Shown: positions 1 to 11,192 of the stretch, one piece after another
Layout of the letters: every line of letters starts with the position of its first letter
Position numbering within the stretch: the first letter of the stretch is position 1
Translations under genes and position numbers: made by a program
NCBI GenBank assembly: GCA_023101885.1
Contig: JALPQD010000224.1
Span: forward strand, 1,387,638-1,451,637
Source: Typhlomys cinereus
Lineage: Eukaryota > Chordata > Mammalia > Rodentia > Platacanthomyidae
Length of the DNA: 64,000 nucleotides
Direction: 5' to 3'
The notes under the pieces: model-generated
What the model saw: only the letters and a program-made list of their open reading frames with translations
What the model was told of the DNA's origin: nothing
The model's database searches: none

Positions 1-666
1 CTTGTTTTTTATCCAAAATGCCTCATTGAAAATGTTTTTATAAAAGAAGTAGTCAATCATATTAGATTTAACGCTGTTTATCTCAGAAATGCATAGAATG
101 ATCTTGTCTTAAATGGGGGAAATCATCTGTAACTCTTCAACTCCAGTGGGTTTTTCCATTGTGGAGCTCTCCAAAGCTCTAAAACAAAGTTGGTCCATCC
201 CTTCGCATATATTTTGTTTGTTACCTCTGCAATGGGGTCCATCAGGTGAATTTTTATATCTTGTTAATTTCATTTGTATTCTTCTCTATCTCTTTAAGCT
301 TTGCGTACCCTTCTGGATAAACTCCTCAGGAGCAAGAAATGAGCTGGAAGCTACCTTATAGCCCCAGCACCTAGTACTGCAGCTAATGCCAAACAAAACC
401 TCGGTGACTGTCTATCAGATTAATGAGTTAGGAACTATTTCCTCTTTGAAGCTACTATGAATCTCTTTCCTTTGTTCTACCCTTACTGAGTGTGTTCTGG
501 CTTCTCACATTAACTTCCAGGGAACCCTAGAAACCAGCGTGGTGTTCAACAATTCCATACGGAATTCCTTCCCATCTAAACATCAATAAATTACGGTGGC
601 AAAGACTTTCCTCCTGCTAACCCTCGAAGACGCCTTTCTGTGAGCCACTTCTCAGGAAAGCGAATG
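1..666 (-). other. DMP1: DMP1 3' untranslated region (incomplete)
   Basis: Sequence downstream of the DMP1 stop. I find no AATAAA or ATTAAA on the minus strand here, so the mRNA 3' end probably lies beyond the left edge. No repeat or other gene is evident. Confidence 0.6.
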
Positions 667-2274
667 CTAGTAGCCATCTTGGCAGTCGTTATCATCTTGG
701 TCCCCGATGGGTTTGTTGTGATAAGCATCTACTGCCAGTTTTCTGAGATCCATCTCCATATTTCTGGGCTTGCGGATCTCTTCGCTGCTGGACGTGGAGT
801 TGCTGTCTTGTTTGGATTGGCTGCTCTCCTGAGAGTTGCTGTCTTGTTTGGATCCGCTGCTGTCCTGAGAGTTGCTGTCTTGTTTGGATCCGCTGCTGTC
901 CTGAGGGTTGTTGTCTTGTTTGGAGCCGCTGCTGTCCTGAGAGTTGTCTTGTTTGCTGTCCTGAGAGCTGTCTTGTTTGCTGTCCTGAGAGCTGTCTTGT
1001 TTGCTGTCCTGAGAGCTGTCTTGTTTGCTGTCCTGAGAGCTGTCTTGTTTGCTGTCCTGAGAGCTGTCTTGTTTGCTGTCCTGAGAGCTGTCTTGTTTGG
1101 ATTGACTGCTGTCCTGGGAGCTGCTGTCTTGTTTGGATCCGCTGCTGTCCTGGGAGCTGCTGTCTTGTTTGGATCCGCTGCTGTCCTGGGAGTTGCTGCC
1201 GGGTTTGGATCCGCTGCTGTCCTGGGAGTTGCTGCCGGACTCTTCCTTGGAGGCGCTGTCCTTCTGGGGCTCGCTCTCCTGGCTCTTGCTCTCCGCCAAC
1301 CCCGTGTGCGTCTGGAAGCCGTCCTGGGTGGAGCTGTCCTCGTTCTCCTCCGACTGCTGGCTCTCCTTGGACAAGCTGAGGTTCTCGATGTAGTCGCTCT
1401 CCCCTCCCGTAGATTCACTTTCAGAACTGGGGGGTGTTTTCAGTCCATCCTCCTCGCTGGAATCCTTGTCTGCACGGCCTGAGTTGTCACCCTTGGACTC
1501 ACTGGTCACCTCTTCCTGAGACTCGCTGGTGGTTTTCTGGGTCCGCAGTTCGCCCTCCTCACTGGATTCCTTGCTGGGAGTCTGGGTTTTGAGACTCTCG
1601 TCCTGGGACTGACTCTCGGTGGTTTCCTGCCGAGATTTGCTCTTGCTTTTCTTCCTGGATTTTCTCAAGCTGGTCCCCTCCGAAGTGCTGCGCCCGATGG
1701 AGTCGCTGGAGCTTTCTTTGTTACCTTTCTTTTTGAGCTTCTTTAATAACTTCCTGGCTGGACGCTCCCGATCCCGCTCCCGGGTGTGGCCGCCTTCCGA
1801 ATCCTGGGTGCCTGCCTGCTCCCGGGTGGAATCTTTGGATCTGACCCCCGCGCTGCTCACCAAGGAGCGGCCCGGGGCGTCGCTCTGCAGCCCTTCGACG
1901 TTAAACTCGGAGCTGTCCCCGTGGCTGCTGTCCCCCGCCGCGTGGCTGCTTCCCGCCCGAGACTCCTCACTCTTGCTGCCCTGAGTGGAGTCCCTTAACT
2001 CGAACCAGCTGTCGCTGTTTTCCCACGAGTCTTCGGACTGCGTGTTGTTGTCATTGTCGTCATTACTGTTGAGTCTGGAGACTCCTCCGCGTTGTCTCCC
2101 TTTGGAGGCCCTTCGATGGCTGGGATCGTCACCAAAGGAATCATCTCCACTGTCCTCTTCATTGTCGCCTCTCGATTCTGTCCCCCTCCAGAGGCCTCCC
2201 TCTGGTCTGTAGCCATCACCACGAGGGCCCAGGTCCTCTTCAGACTTGGTGTCATTACTGGGGCGACTCTTTGC
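667..2274 (-). CDS. DMP1: DMP1 exon 6 (main coding exon and stop)
   Basis: The acceptor reads CTTAACTCCAG and the exon opens with GCA (Ala), in phase 0. It codes 535 residues and ends at TAG (667-669). It begins AKSRPSNDTKSEEDLG, then carries EDSGDDSFG, the LQSDA cleavage region (1876-1890), the KGD (1486-1494), a tandem repeat (805-1233) and the conserved C-terminus. No in-frame stop or frameshift was seen. Long open frames on the opposite strand here are by-products of the repetitive composition. Confidence 0.96.
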   Translation of the reverse strand, partial: AKSRPSNDTKSEEDLGPRGDGYRPEGGLWRGTESRGDNEEDSGDDSFGDDPSHRRASKGRQRGGVSRLNSNDDNDNNTQSEDSWENSDSWFELRDSTQGSKSEESRAGSSHAAGDSSHGDSSEFNVEGLQSDAPGRSLVSSAGVRSKDSTREQAGTQDSEGGHTRERDRERPARKLLKKLKKKGNKESSSDSIGRSTSEGTSLRKSRKKSKSKSRQETTESQSQDESLKTQTPSKESSEEGELRTQKTTSESQEEVTSESKGDNSGRADKDSSEEDGLKTPPSSESESTGGESDYIENLSLSKESQQSEENEDSSTQDGFQTHTGLAESKSQESEPQKDSASKEESGSNSQDSSGSKPGSNSQDSSGSKQDSSSQDSSGSKQDSSSQDSSQSKQDSSQDSKQDSSQDSKQDSSQDSKQDSSQDSKQDSSQDSKQDSSQDSKQDNSQDSSGSKQDNNPQDSSGSKQDSNSQDSSGSKQDSNSQESSQSKQDSNSTSSSEEIRKPRNMEMDLRKLAVDAYHNKPIGDQDDNDCQDGY

Positions 2275-3851
2275 CTGGAGTTAAGGTAAACAGACACGGT
2301 CAGTGATCAGACGCCGATAGAGGAGTCTGCCCGTGACCACACAGGCGCTTTCTGCTTTTTGTCCCCGTTCCTGCCTCTCTACCAAAACTTAAATGGAAAG
2401 GAATAATCGAAACACACATGTTCTGTTGTCCTTGTTGTTGTTCATTTGTTTTAACACGTCGTCTCACTCTGTCTCCTAGACTGACCTGGAAACTCACTAT
2501 GGAGCCCAGTCAAGCAGTGAAATTGTGGCAATCCTCCTGCCTCAGCCAGCCAGTGACCGGAATCACATGCATGGTGCCTCACTGCTGGAGCCCTGACCCA
2601 CCTCATTAAGCGGCCAGCATGGTATGCAAACCACAGGTTAAGCTTGAAAGCATATACCCCAAATCCATGTTTTTTGATTTCTATGATGTTCATCCGATAG
2701 CTCTTTTCATAAATAGGAATAGCAGGCTAACAATTCATCTTTCATATCTGACCACAGATAGAACGCAATGCAGGTCAACACTTAGGAAGATCACATTGCT
2801 AGATGTGCTGGAGACTTCACGGTGGTGTTTAGTTATAATGATTGACCGTACTTAGGGAGTCGCTCAGAAGTGCTTACTTAGCCAGTGTGAATATCTGGGT
2901 CTGGTTCCCAGTACTCCACAGACAGGAGCACACAGAGGCAACCTGGAACACTACTAAGAAATCAATGACACTAGAAGATGACTCAGGGGTCAGATCCCCA
3001 GGGCCCTAGTAACAATGTCAGGCAAAATGATAGCGTTTCTGGCACGAGAAGGTGGAACCTGGAGCGAGCCCAGAGTAGAACAGTAAAGAGGAAGAGCAAT
3101 CCAGGATGATTCTTGATGTCGACCTTACATCTCCACAGGCACACATATTCAAGTGCCCGTGTGTACACACACAAACACACACACATACACACACACACAC
3201 ACACATATAGGGGAGAAAGTAGCAACACTTATTTTTAGAAAAAAATTAAAGGTACTTTCTAATAACAGATGTTAGTTGCATCTGACATTCTTACCCCAAA
3301 GGCTGAAGATGGGAGTGTTTTAAAGAGTTGTCTTTCATGAGGCTGGGATTTAGAAGCTAATGAATCAACACAGCATTGAAGATAGTTACAAAGACACTGT
3401 GACTTTTTAAAGAGGGATTTTTTTTCTTTCTCAATAATAGTTCTTACTTTTATTTTATCTTTTTAAACTCTAAAAAGGGCTGGAGAGATGGCTCGGGGAT
3501 TAAGACTTTGTCTCATAAGCAGAAAGTCCTGAGTTCGAATACCAGGTCCCACGACCTGGGGATAGAGCCTGGGGAATCCCAGAGCAAAACAAGATGGAGG
3601 TAGAAGCAATCCAGGATTATTCCTGAAGTCATCCTTGGTCCTCCACAGGGATACATAAAACCCTCTGACATACACACACACACACATACACACGCATGCA
3701 CACACAAAATAAATAAATATAACATTTGAAAAATAATAATAAACCCTAAATAAAAATATTAGTGTAGAAACTTAAAAAAATTATGAAACAAAGAGTGTCA
3801 TTCCTAAAACTGCTTTCATAAAAGTTATTACTTATCTGACATCATCATTGT

Positions 3852-3894
<43 letters not shown>

Positions 3895-6800
3895 GTGGTG
3901 TGTGTGTGAAAACTTTTCTTGCTTGCTTCTGTTTAAAAAACAGGGACATTTTGGGTCACGATGCCTCAGATGGTAAAAATTGAATGAACAAACTATCCAC
4001 ATTTGAATTTTCCTTTTTTATTTTATGGGACAATTTATCCAGCATAACCAATGTTTAGAAAATATTATATTTAGAACTGTTGTCAGGTAATTTAATTTTC
4101 TATCATTTCCTTCAATTCCAAAGTAGCCAACAAAGCTTAGAAAGCCAGTTTAATTACCTGTTCCTCCAAGCTAACTTTACTTTCTTCTGATAACATATTC
4201 TTCTTCTGAAAGGGAAAAAAAAATTTATTTTCCTTTTATAATTCCTGAGGAAAGAGGAAAACATGATACATGTCAAACTTACGACTTTTGAAATGGTAGA
4301 AGTAATGAGGAGAGGATTAAAGTTATTCCATGAGTTGTTTAGACCAAAAACAAATAAAGACTTACACTGGATGATGATGGTGGTGGCGGTTGTGGTAGTA
4401 CCTGAGCCAAATTACCCTGGGAAAAGGAAATAAGACAAATTATTCTCTTAAAGGTGACCTATATTGCTGCAAATATTCAGGAAATTTCTGGCAATTTATA
4501 AATATTTTTGATATATATTTTGCATTCATAGGAGCAATACTGAAATTTTAGGATATGCTAGCCAGAATGAAGATAAAATTGCCAAGAGTCTGAAAAAACT
4601 TTGAAATAGACATAGAAGATTTTTGTTTCTATATTTCTGACATTTCATTTCACAAACATATATATACATATATATGTATATGTATGCAAAATAGGGCAAC
4701 ATTGGGACTCAGGATCCAATCCTAAGTCTCAACACATTATTTTGATTTTTTGACCTTAAAATCAAATCCATCTTGACTTTCAGTATTACAGAAAACCCTT
4801 CAAGCCCAGGCCAGCTTAGAATGGCTGATTACTCTATTCAAAGGTGGAATATTTGCTAGTATTCAGAGCATCATGAGGATATCACTCTATTCAAATTTCT
4901 CCTAGAAAATGTTCCTCCTCATTTCACCCTGTCTCCCCCCTCACCACCTCTGCTCTGTCCCTCTCCCCAACACCTCTGCTCTGCCCGCCGCCTACCACCT
5001 CTGTTCTATTCCCCTTTCAAGCATCTCTGCTCTGCTCTGCCTTGCCCTACAGCAAGACAAGGTTCTGTGAGGCACACCCAATTCATGAAATTTTTAGGAT
5101 ACCATGGCTAAAAATCTCAGCAGTGCTCAAGGTAAGGTATCTCAAAAAGAAGAGCTATAATCACTTGTCTTTGCTGTGTGATACTGCAGGCAGGCACAAT
5201 GGCTAACTTCTTTAGTCAATTATCATCTGGAATTATTGGGTGGGATACATAAAACATTGGTATTTTTCTCCTGCCACACAGCTAGACTTGAGCACAAGGC
5301 ATGTTTGTAAGTCTCAGCTCAAATGAGAGGAAGGATCTACAGTGACTGCTTTTAAATGAACCACTCCATGGCCTCCCCAGACAAAGGCCTATAATATATT
5401 CTGAAATGTCTATTCTAACCTATAACAGAGACAGAACCCAGTATCAGGCCTCTGGCCTTTGTGAGTACCATAGCATTGAGCCCAAGATGTAGCCCATGCA
5501 AAAGTCACCAGGAAGCAAAGTGGTAAACAAAATGTTCTGACTTAGTGCAAAAGTTCAGCTTTTACTTCTAGTTCCAATCTTGAGAGTTTGTGGATCTCCT
5601 ACCTGTCCTGTCCTTCCTTGTAGGTATACATCACATGGGGGGTAAAAATGTAGATTCTACTTCTACAGTGACATAAATTCAAAGCCAGCCTCTGACACTT
5701 GCTAAACATAGAACCTATACAGACTAGGTTAATCCATGTGTTCATCTCAGCTTCCCCTCTAGAAAGTGAAAATAAAATATGCCTAATTCATGTCATGTAT
5801 TGCTGTAAAAATGAGAAATATACTACACAAAAAGCACACAGAGGGCTGGAGAGGTGGCTCAGGGGTTAAGCCTCTGCCTTGCAGGCAGAAGGTCCTGAGT
5901 TCGGATCTTAGACCCCACGTATAGACGCCAGGTGGAAGCGGAGGCGGCTTGCGCTTCTGGTCCTGGTAGGGCAGAGCCTGTGAATCCCGGGGCAGAGTAA
6001 ACAAGGAGGAGGTGGAGGCGTCCATGGTGGTTCCCGAATTCGTCCGTGGTTCTACACACACACAGACACACACACACACACGCACGCACATACATACACA
6101 CACAGGCACAATTGAATAAATTTAAAAAAAAAAAAAGCACACAGAACCAAACCTGGCAGTGATGCTTGAGCTAACGAAAGGTAATAGCCATTGTGCTATT
6201 AAGAGTTCAACACCAAAAAACAATGCCAATTTATCAAGGACTATCAAGACTTATGAAAGATCCATCTTTCTTTTTCTCACATCCCAGGACTCTACCACTT
6301 CCCTATTGCACACCTGCATCTAAACAGGGGTCAAATCCTAACCCCTTAAGGATAACATGAGTCACTGTAGTCATCTCCTTCCACTTTTGTACACATCTGT
6401 CACCAGAATAAAGCTAAGAAATGGCCTCATCAAACTATGCTAATTTGGAATTGAAGCCTTATGTTTTATGTGAGCTAAAAATAGTATTCTTACTACCTAT
6501 AGCATAGGCTAGGAATATGTTTTTAAGTCAATAGCAGTTTCAAGATTTTCTATTGAGTCACAAGGTGTTACTAATATATTAAATGTTACAACATATTGTA
6601 ACTGAAGCATTTCAAAAAGTCATATTTCTACTCACCTTTGATTTTTCAGAGCTCTCAGATTTGATATTTTTATGTTTTGTGACCTAGAAAGTATAGTATA
6701 CAAGGTAAATTCATAGAGGCATTTCCAAGACATAGTTACTAACACTTTTCATACTGAGGAGCAATGGTAGTCAAAGCCTGCATTAGGATCTTCTGGGAGA

Positions 6801-7208
6801 TCTCATTGAAAGTCACATTTCTGTGTCCATTCCTAGAGTCTGAGCTAGTGGGGTCTAGGGTAGGACACAAGGATTTGCATTTCTAGCAAGGTCCTAACAG
6901 AAGCTCACTCAGGAACTCTGTGTGACATTGTGAGGAGCATTGGTATGGGAAGGAATCAGAACTGGTGCTATCTGAAGAGAACTGAACAGGATAAAAAAAT
7001 AAGTTGGAAGATGTTTTGAAGAAAACAGCTTCCTAAAAAGACTGTTATGTTCGTCTTCTGAAATATGTACAGTCACCTGGGCTCACGGTCATTGAGGACT
7101 GTAAAGTCTGGATATAAAAGGGATGATCCTGCCCCCCCCCCGTATTATACTTACGGGGAGAGCATGGGATAACCCCCAAAGGAATATGAACAGGACGGTG
7201 GTCTTCAT
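667..7208 (-). CDS. DMP1: DMP1, dentin matrix acidic phosphoprotein 1 (spliced, 5 coding exons)
   Basis: Secreted acidic phosphoprotein of bone and dentin matrix that binds calcium and collagen and controls mineral deposition and osteocyte phosphate signalling. Coding exons on the minus strand are 7155-7208, 6636-6683, 4366-4416, 4158-4205 and 667-2274. All junctions are GT-AG and phase 0, giving 18+16+17+16+535 = 602 residues. Known mammalian DMP1 is about 490-515 residues; a C-terminal repeat expansion explains the excess. Seen: signal peptide MKTTVLFIFLWGLSHALP, the Ser-Gly site in EDSGDDSFG (the family's glycosaminoglycan attachment site), Ser/Glu/Asp-rich body, and the strongly conserved C-terminus ending NKPIGDQDDNDCQDGY. 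Oddities: the usual RGD reads KGD, an extra RGD lies near the N-terminus, and the BMP1 cleavage region reads LQSDA. Identity is certain from the ends and exon pattern. Confidence 0.97.
805..1233 (-). repeat. Coding tandem repeat in DMP1 exon 6
   Basis: There are 143 codons of tandem repeat. N to C: four 12-residue units of type SNSQDSSGSKQD, six 8-residue units SSQDSKQD, one 11-residue unit, then three 12-residue units. The six short units are almost identical 24-bp repeats, which indicates recent expansion. Mouse and human DMP1 have about one such unit (SDSQDSSRSKE) at this place. Confidence 0.95.
2425..2595 (-). mobile_element. B1-like SINE
   Basis: 7SL-derived: the plus strand shows the antisense B1 pattern (gtctcactctgtctcctag, tggaaactcactatgg, atcctcctgcctcagc). 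It lies in DMP1 intron 5. Confidence 0.75.
2960..3210 (+). mobile_element. Diverged B2-like SINE
   Basis: Partial head (atgactcaggggtcagatcc), followed by the family body (aatccaggatgattc, ctccacaggcacacat) and a CA-rich tail. In DMP1 intron 5. Confidence 0.6.
3477..3738 (+). mobile_element. B2-like SINE, older subfamily
   Basis: Begins gggctggagagatggctc, then gtcctgagttcgaatacc (B-box like), a CA tract and an AATAAATAAA tail. In DMP1 intron 5. Confidence 0.8.
3856..3909 (+). repeat. (TG)n microsatellite
   Basis: About 50 bp of TG dinucleotides in DMP1 intron 5. Confidence 0.9.
4158..4205 (-). CDS. DMP1: DMP1 exon 5
   Basis: A 48-bp, phase-0 exon coding KKNMLSEESKVSLEEQ. It matches the human exon ending SEGSKVSSEEQ. 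The acceptor is CCCTTTCAG and the donor is CAG|GTAATT. Confidence 0.93.
4366..4416 (-). CDS. DMP1: DMP1 exon 4
   Basis: A 51-bp, phase-0 exon coding GNLAQVLPQPPPPSSSS, matching the human GHLAQAPTPPLESS segment. The acceptor is TTTTCCCAG and the donor is AGT|GTAAGT. It lies only 160 bp upstream of exon 5. Confidence 0.93.
5843..6130 (+). mobile_element. B2-superfamily SINE, young
   Basis: tRNA-like head with A box (tggctcaggggtt) and B box (gagttcggatc), a GC-rich body, a CA tract and A-rich tail. 14-bp target duplications aaaaagcacacaga lie at 5829-5842 and 6131-6144. It sits in DMP1 intron 3 and is inserted in the antisense orientation to the gene. Confidence 0.92.
6636..6683 (-). CDS. DMP1: DMP1 exon 3
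   Basis: A 48-bp, phase-0 exon coding VTKHKNIKSESSEKSK. It follows LP of exon 2, giving the LPV motif just after the signal peptide. The acceptor is ACTTTCTAG and the donor is AAG|GTGAGT. Confidence 0.92.
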
Positions 7209-7229
7209 ATTTGGGTGTGATGCCTCTGC
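7155..7229 (-). CDS. DMP1: DMP1 exon 2 (start codon and signal peptide)
   Basis: The acceptor is ATCATTACAG. There are 21 nt of 5' UTR (7209-7229), then ATG at 7206-7208 and 18 codons, MKTTVLFIFLWGLSHALP, followed by donor CCC|GTAAGT. The hydrophobic core and the LWGLS signature match DMP1 signal peptides. The short 5' UTR part is close to the 17 noncoding bases quoted for exon 2 in mouse transgene constructs. Confidence 0.94.
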
Positions 7230-7676
7230 CTGTAATGATAGAAAGGAGTTTATTCAAAGCTATAGAAATCAAGCAGCTTTTAACTTTTTAAGTTTCTATA
7301 TCTAAAAAGCTCAAACAAGTATGATGAATGAATGGACAGAAAAAAATATATATATATACTATATCTTTACAATGAAGTATCATTTGACCATAAAATAGAA
7401 CAAAGCTCTGATTTCCATGACAAAGTAGAGGAACCCTGAATACATTATGCAGAGTAAAAAGAGACCAGACATGAAAGATCACATGTGTGCAACTCTATTT
7501 ATAGCAAATGCTTAGAATGCAAATCCATAACGATAGAAGTAAAGTAATGGTTTTCTAGAGCTTGAGAAGGTGAGGTGTCAAGGAGTGATGGTTAAGAGGC
7601 ACTAGGTACAGGATTTCCTTTGCAGGTAATGAAAATGTATTGAAAAAGATTATAGTAAAGGTTGCCCAGTTCCATA

Positions 7677-7726
<50 letters not shown>

Positions 7727-9689
7727 TCAAACAAGTCAAGTGCCTGCTATGTAGATTACATCTCAATAAAGCTATTTTAAAGACCCGACAAAAGCTTTAC
7801 TTTAAAGGATAAACAAAACTGGCTGATGATGAGATTTATAAAAATTTTTGACCAACATGTAAGTTATAATAAGTGGGGAAAAAACAATGAAAGAGAACAT
7901 AGAGAGCTTTTTGGTTCCCTATTTTTATAACAATTCTGCAGTGTGATATGGCACAACAACCTAACCAGTGTATGTATACCTCCTAAAGAATCCTTCTGTC
8001 TCTTTCTGTCTGTCTCTGTCTCTCTGTCGCTCTGTCTCTCTGTCTCTCTCTCTTCCCCTCCTACTCCCTCTCTCTGTTTTTCCAGTCATTTTTATACTTG
8101 TATAATAATATCTAGACAAAATTGCTTCACATTCCTTTGTTTCCCTCAGCAAGACATGTACTGTGACAGGCTTCACATTACAGCTCCAGAAAGCTCTTAG
8201 TATCTACTGTGATGCATACATTATACATGATTATGCCAAATTTCCTTAGGTGTCATTTACAACACTGAAGAAGCTGGGAAGACTAACGATTTGATATATA
8301 CTGTGAATCGTGCTGAGAAAAATGAACTGAATCAAGTTGTGTTCTTTTCTTCCTGGAAAGTGGCTTCATCTCACACTTCGAGACCTGGTGACTTCAAAGA
8401 TAATTTGTTCTATATCTAGACATAGGCCTCACTTAATGTAAAAGTTATCAAAATGATTTGGTAGAAAGTAAGTTTTCTTGCATTGGTGAACCCTGATAGC
8501 AACTCTAACATACTCGCTCAATTAATTTTCATGATTTCACCAAAACAGAAGTCTTGCAGTTATTTCAAGTTTCATATTTGTTGGCTTCTCTCTGTAGATG
8601 ATAAACATATACTACCCTAATGACAAGATATTTAACTCAACGAATCCCAAGCCTATCGCTACCTTAGGATCAGCAGGGAAGATTTTAACACTAATACACA
8701 AATCTCATCCTGGAATAATAAATCACTTCACTGAATCTAGGTGTATTTTTTTACTTTATAACTGTTTCAAGTGATTTCCATCTTTGATCTAAGGACTCAG
8801 AGTATGTTGCTCAAAATAAATTAGTAGTTTTAAAATATTACAATAGCAACCTTTTTGAAGTATAGTTCCAAATGAGAGCTATTTGATAAATAGTAGAAGC
8901 AGATTAACAGCAGTCTGATTCTGAATAATAAATGGACAAAGGAGATACAAGCCTGAAAATCATGAGAAAGCTGCGATGTCTTCTTTGACGACTGGTTAAA
9001 GTGATTTCTCTGCTCTATGTGCTGTTGTTCATAGCAAGAACATCTGATGAAAAGAATTCAACAACCTGGACTTGAGTTACACATGTTTGGAAGTCAGTGT
9101 ATTAGAGACCTTCAACCTTTTTGTTTTGTTTCCTCAGAGTTGAGAAGATCTGCAGTCAAGATCTAGAGAAATAAATTGTCATCTAGATTTCAAGTATATC
9201 CAAGATTCTGTGTTCTCAAACAAAGAAATGTGTTCTGTGTTCTATATTCTGAAAGCTAAGATTCTTTTGCAAAGTATAGCTCTTTTAATGTAAAATGAAG
9301 TGAAAGAAATAGGCCAAATAAAGAAAAGGTTGAAAAAGAATTATAGGTTCTTTTTTTTTAATGTTTGGAAACAACATCTGTTAATTTCCTTAATTTTTGT
9401 CTTAGTACTGCTGTCTTCAAAAATACTAATGAGCAGCATAATTGCTTATTAGTGATTAATGAATGTTTGGCAAGAACCTGAAATATGACAGACACTGTTC
9501 TAGGTGCTGAGCACATATAATCCTAGTAGTGATAATAATGATTGTAAGCAGTCTCACAAAAGTCAAATCTCCCAAAATCCAATTGATCAGAGCCTGATAC
9601 AATTTTTAAAATTAACACTTTGAAAATATATGGAATCTGTCAAGGCTGTAAACTCTATTAGGAATCCAAAGAAACAAATAAATAAACAA
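7230..9689. other. DMP1 intron 1, 3' part
   Basis: AT-rich intron sequence with only the simple repeats already listed. I recognise no gene or conserved element. Confidence 0.6.
7678..7723. repeat. (TA)n microsatellite
   Basis: A perfect alternating AT tract of about 45 bp in DMP1 intron 1. A polypyrimidine tract (tctg/tctc repeats) lies nearby at 7998-8078. Confidence 0.92.
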
Positions 9690-9975
9690 TAAAAATGTCC
9701 AGTCTTCCTGAGGGAAGGTATGGGGTTTGTGTGATACCGGGGGTGCATCTTTACTAGTGGTTGATCCACTGGTGGGACAGTCATGCCCCAGCAAGTGCCT
9801 GGCACTTGCCAACACAGACATCCTGGGTGAAGCCCAGTGGACCACACACACAGAAGGACATGAAGTGAGAAAAGATTTTTCCTTGAAAGGAAAAATCTGA
9901 GGAGCGGGATGGGAGGAGAGATGGGGGTGGATATTAGGAGATGAAAGCAATCAAATTCAAGTTGCATTTGTACAT
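9690..9975 (+). mobile_element. L1 3' UTR fragment, old
   Basis: Resembles the 3' UTR of rodent Lx-type L1 (ccagcaagtgcctggcactt, cccagtggaccacac, then a purine-rich stretch). The same sequence recurs at 53300-53420. Confidence 0.6.
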
Positions 9976-11070
9976 GAAAATTTCAATTATTTTTAAAAAT
10001 AATGAATAATTATCCTATGAAAAAAATTCCAGATTATTCCTTAATTTATACTTCCTTAGGCCAGCTACTACCAATCCACACTTCCAATCACAGTGGAACA
10101 ACTTTGAGGCTCCCCAACTGTAGGTTGGGAAAGCTTCTAAATATATGAAACACTATGGTACACATCACCAATTAATAAATGCATTAATATCTTTGGGAAA
10201 TTGTTGAAATGTTTTCATCATTGCCTCATTGAAACAAACATTTGTTAAGCAGAAGTAATTGCTCCTGAAGAGGACAGATTGCTTAAAGTATTACCGAAGC
10301 ATGCGGGAACTTCTAGATGTCCTATGAAGTGCATGCTCCCCTCACTCTGGGTGGAGGACAGGCACTTCCCACTTCCGGTGTTGACAAAGTAGAACACATG
10401 CATCATGTAAAAGTAGGCGTGCCAGGCTTACACATATGCCTAGGACTTCTGTACTAAGAATGTTTTTAAAGACTATTCCATTCTACATTTATTAAATTAC
10501 ATATGTTTGTAAAGCACTCTTCTCGAATGCATACCCAGAGCTCACCAATATAAATAAACTAATTATCATAAGCTCTATTTATTTCAGTGCCTTTGCTATC
10601 AGTTGTCTTCCACTTATATACAAAATCATAGTGAATGTGACTGGGTAGTCATAACATTAGGTAGTTTTTAATTTGAAAGACTTCTATCCTTCCCTCTTTC
10701 ATTGTTTTGCAGCATCTCCACATTTAAGAGGCCTGCATGTAAGTTCTGTTTTGTTAATTAAAGCTACACTTCAAGGTAGCTTTCTGCCAGCCTCCCTTTC
10801 CTTGAAGTCCTCTTTCAGAAGTAATTACACCAAAATCTAATGAAAGCATGGCCAAGAAAAACACTTGACTCCATCGGCTTAACATGTCATTTTGATGTCA
10901 TTTTCTACTGTAACATTAACAACAGAAAGAAAACAGAATTACTATACTCAAAGTTCAACTCTCCCCACCCACCCTTTCTCTTCAAAGCAATACCTCGCAA
11001 CATGTATACACATTTTACACTTTCAAACACCAGAAGTCATTTTAAAAATTAAATGATGAAAATGCCTTAC

Positions 11071-11165
11071 CCTTTTAAATTCACAAAATCTTTTCCTACA
11101 AAGTCTCAAAAACCTCGCCAAAATTCTCACAGAAGAAATCTCAATGAAGTCACTTCGGTGTTCTG
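11071..11165 (-). other. DMP1: DMP1 exon 1, noncoding (inferred)
   Basis: Candidate first exon. A donor AAAAGG|GTAAGG ends it at 11071, and a TTTAAA box sits about 28 bp upstream of the proposed start. This gives an exon of about 95 nt and a first intron of about 3.84 kb, in line with the roughly 4 kb intron 1 of mouse Dmp1. The 5' end is set only by distance from the TATA-like box, so it is accurate to perhaps 10 bp. Confidence 0.6.
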
Positions 11166-11192
11166 TTCTGAACTCTTCTCTGACTTGCAGAA

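Noticed and set aside
640..1482. Long plus-strand open frame rich in Val, Leu and Ala
   Set aside because: Antisense shadow of the DMP1 Ser/Gln/Asp/Lys repeat. Low complexity follows directly from the repeat, and the minus-strand frame matches DMP1.
5783..6140. Recurrent open frames with Cys/Val runs followed by a conserved peptide block
   Set aside because: The same block recurs at every B2-like SINE in the window; it is a translation of the SINE body and TG tract, not a gene.
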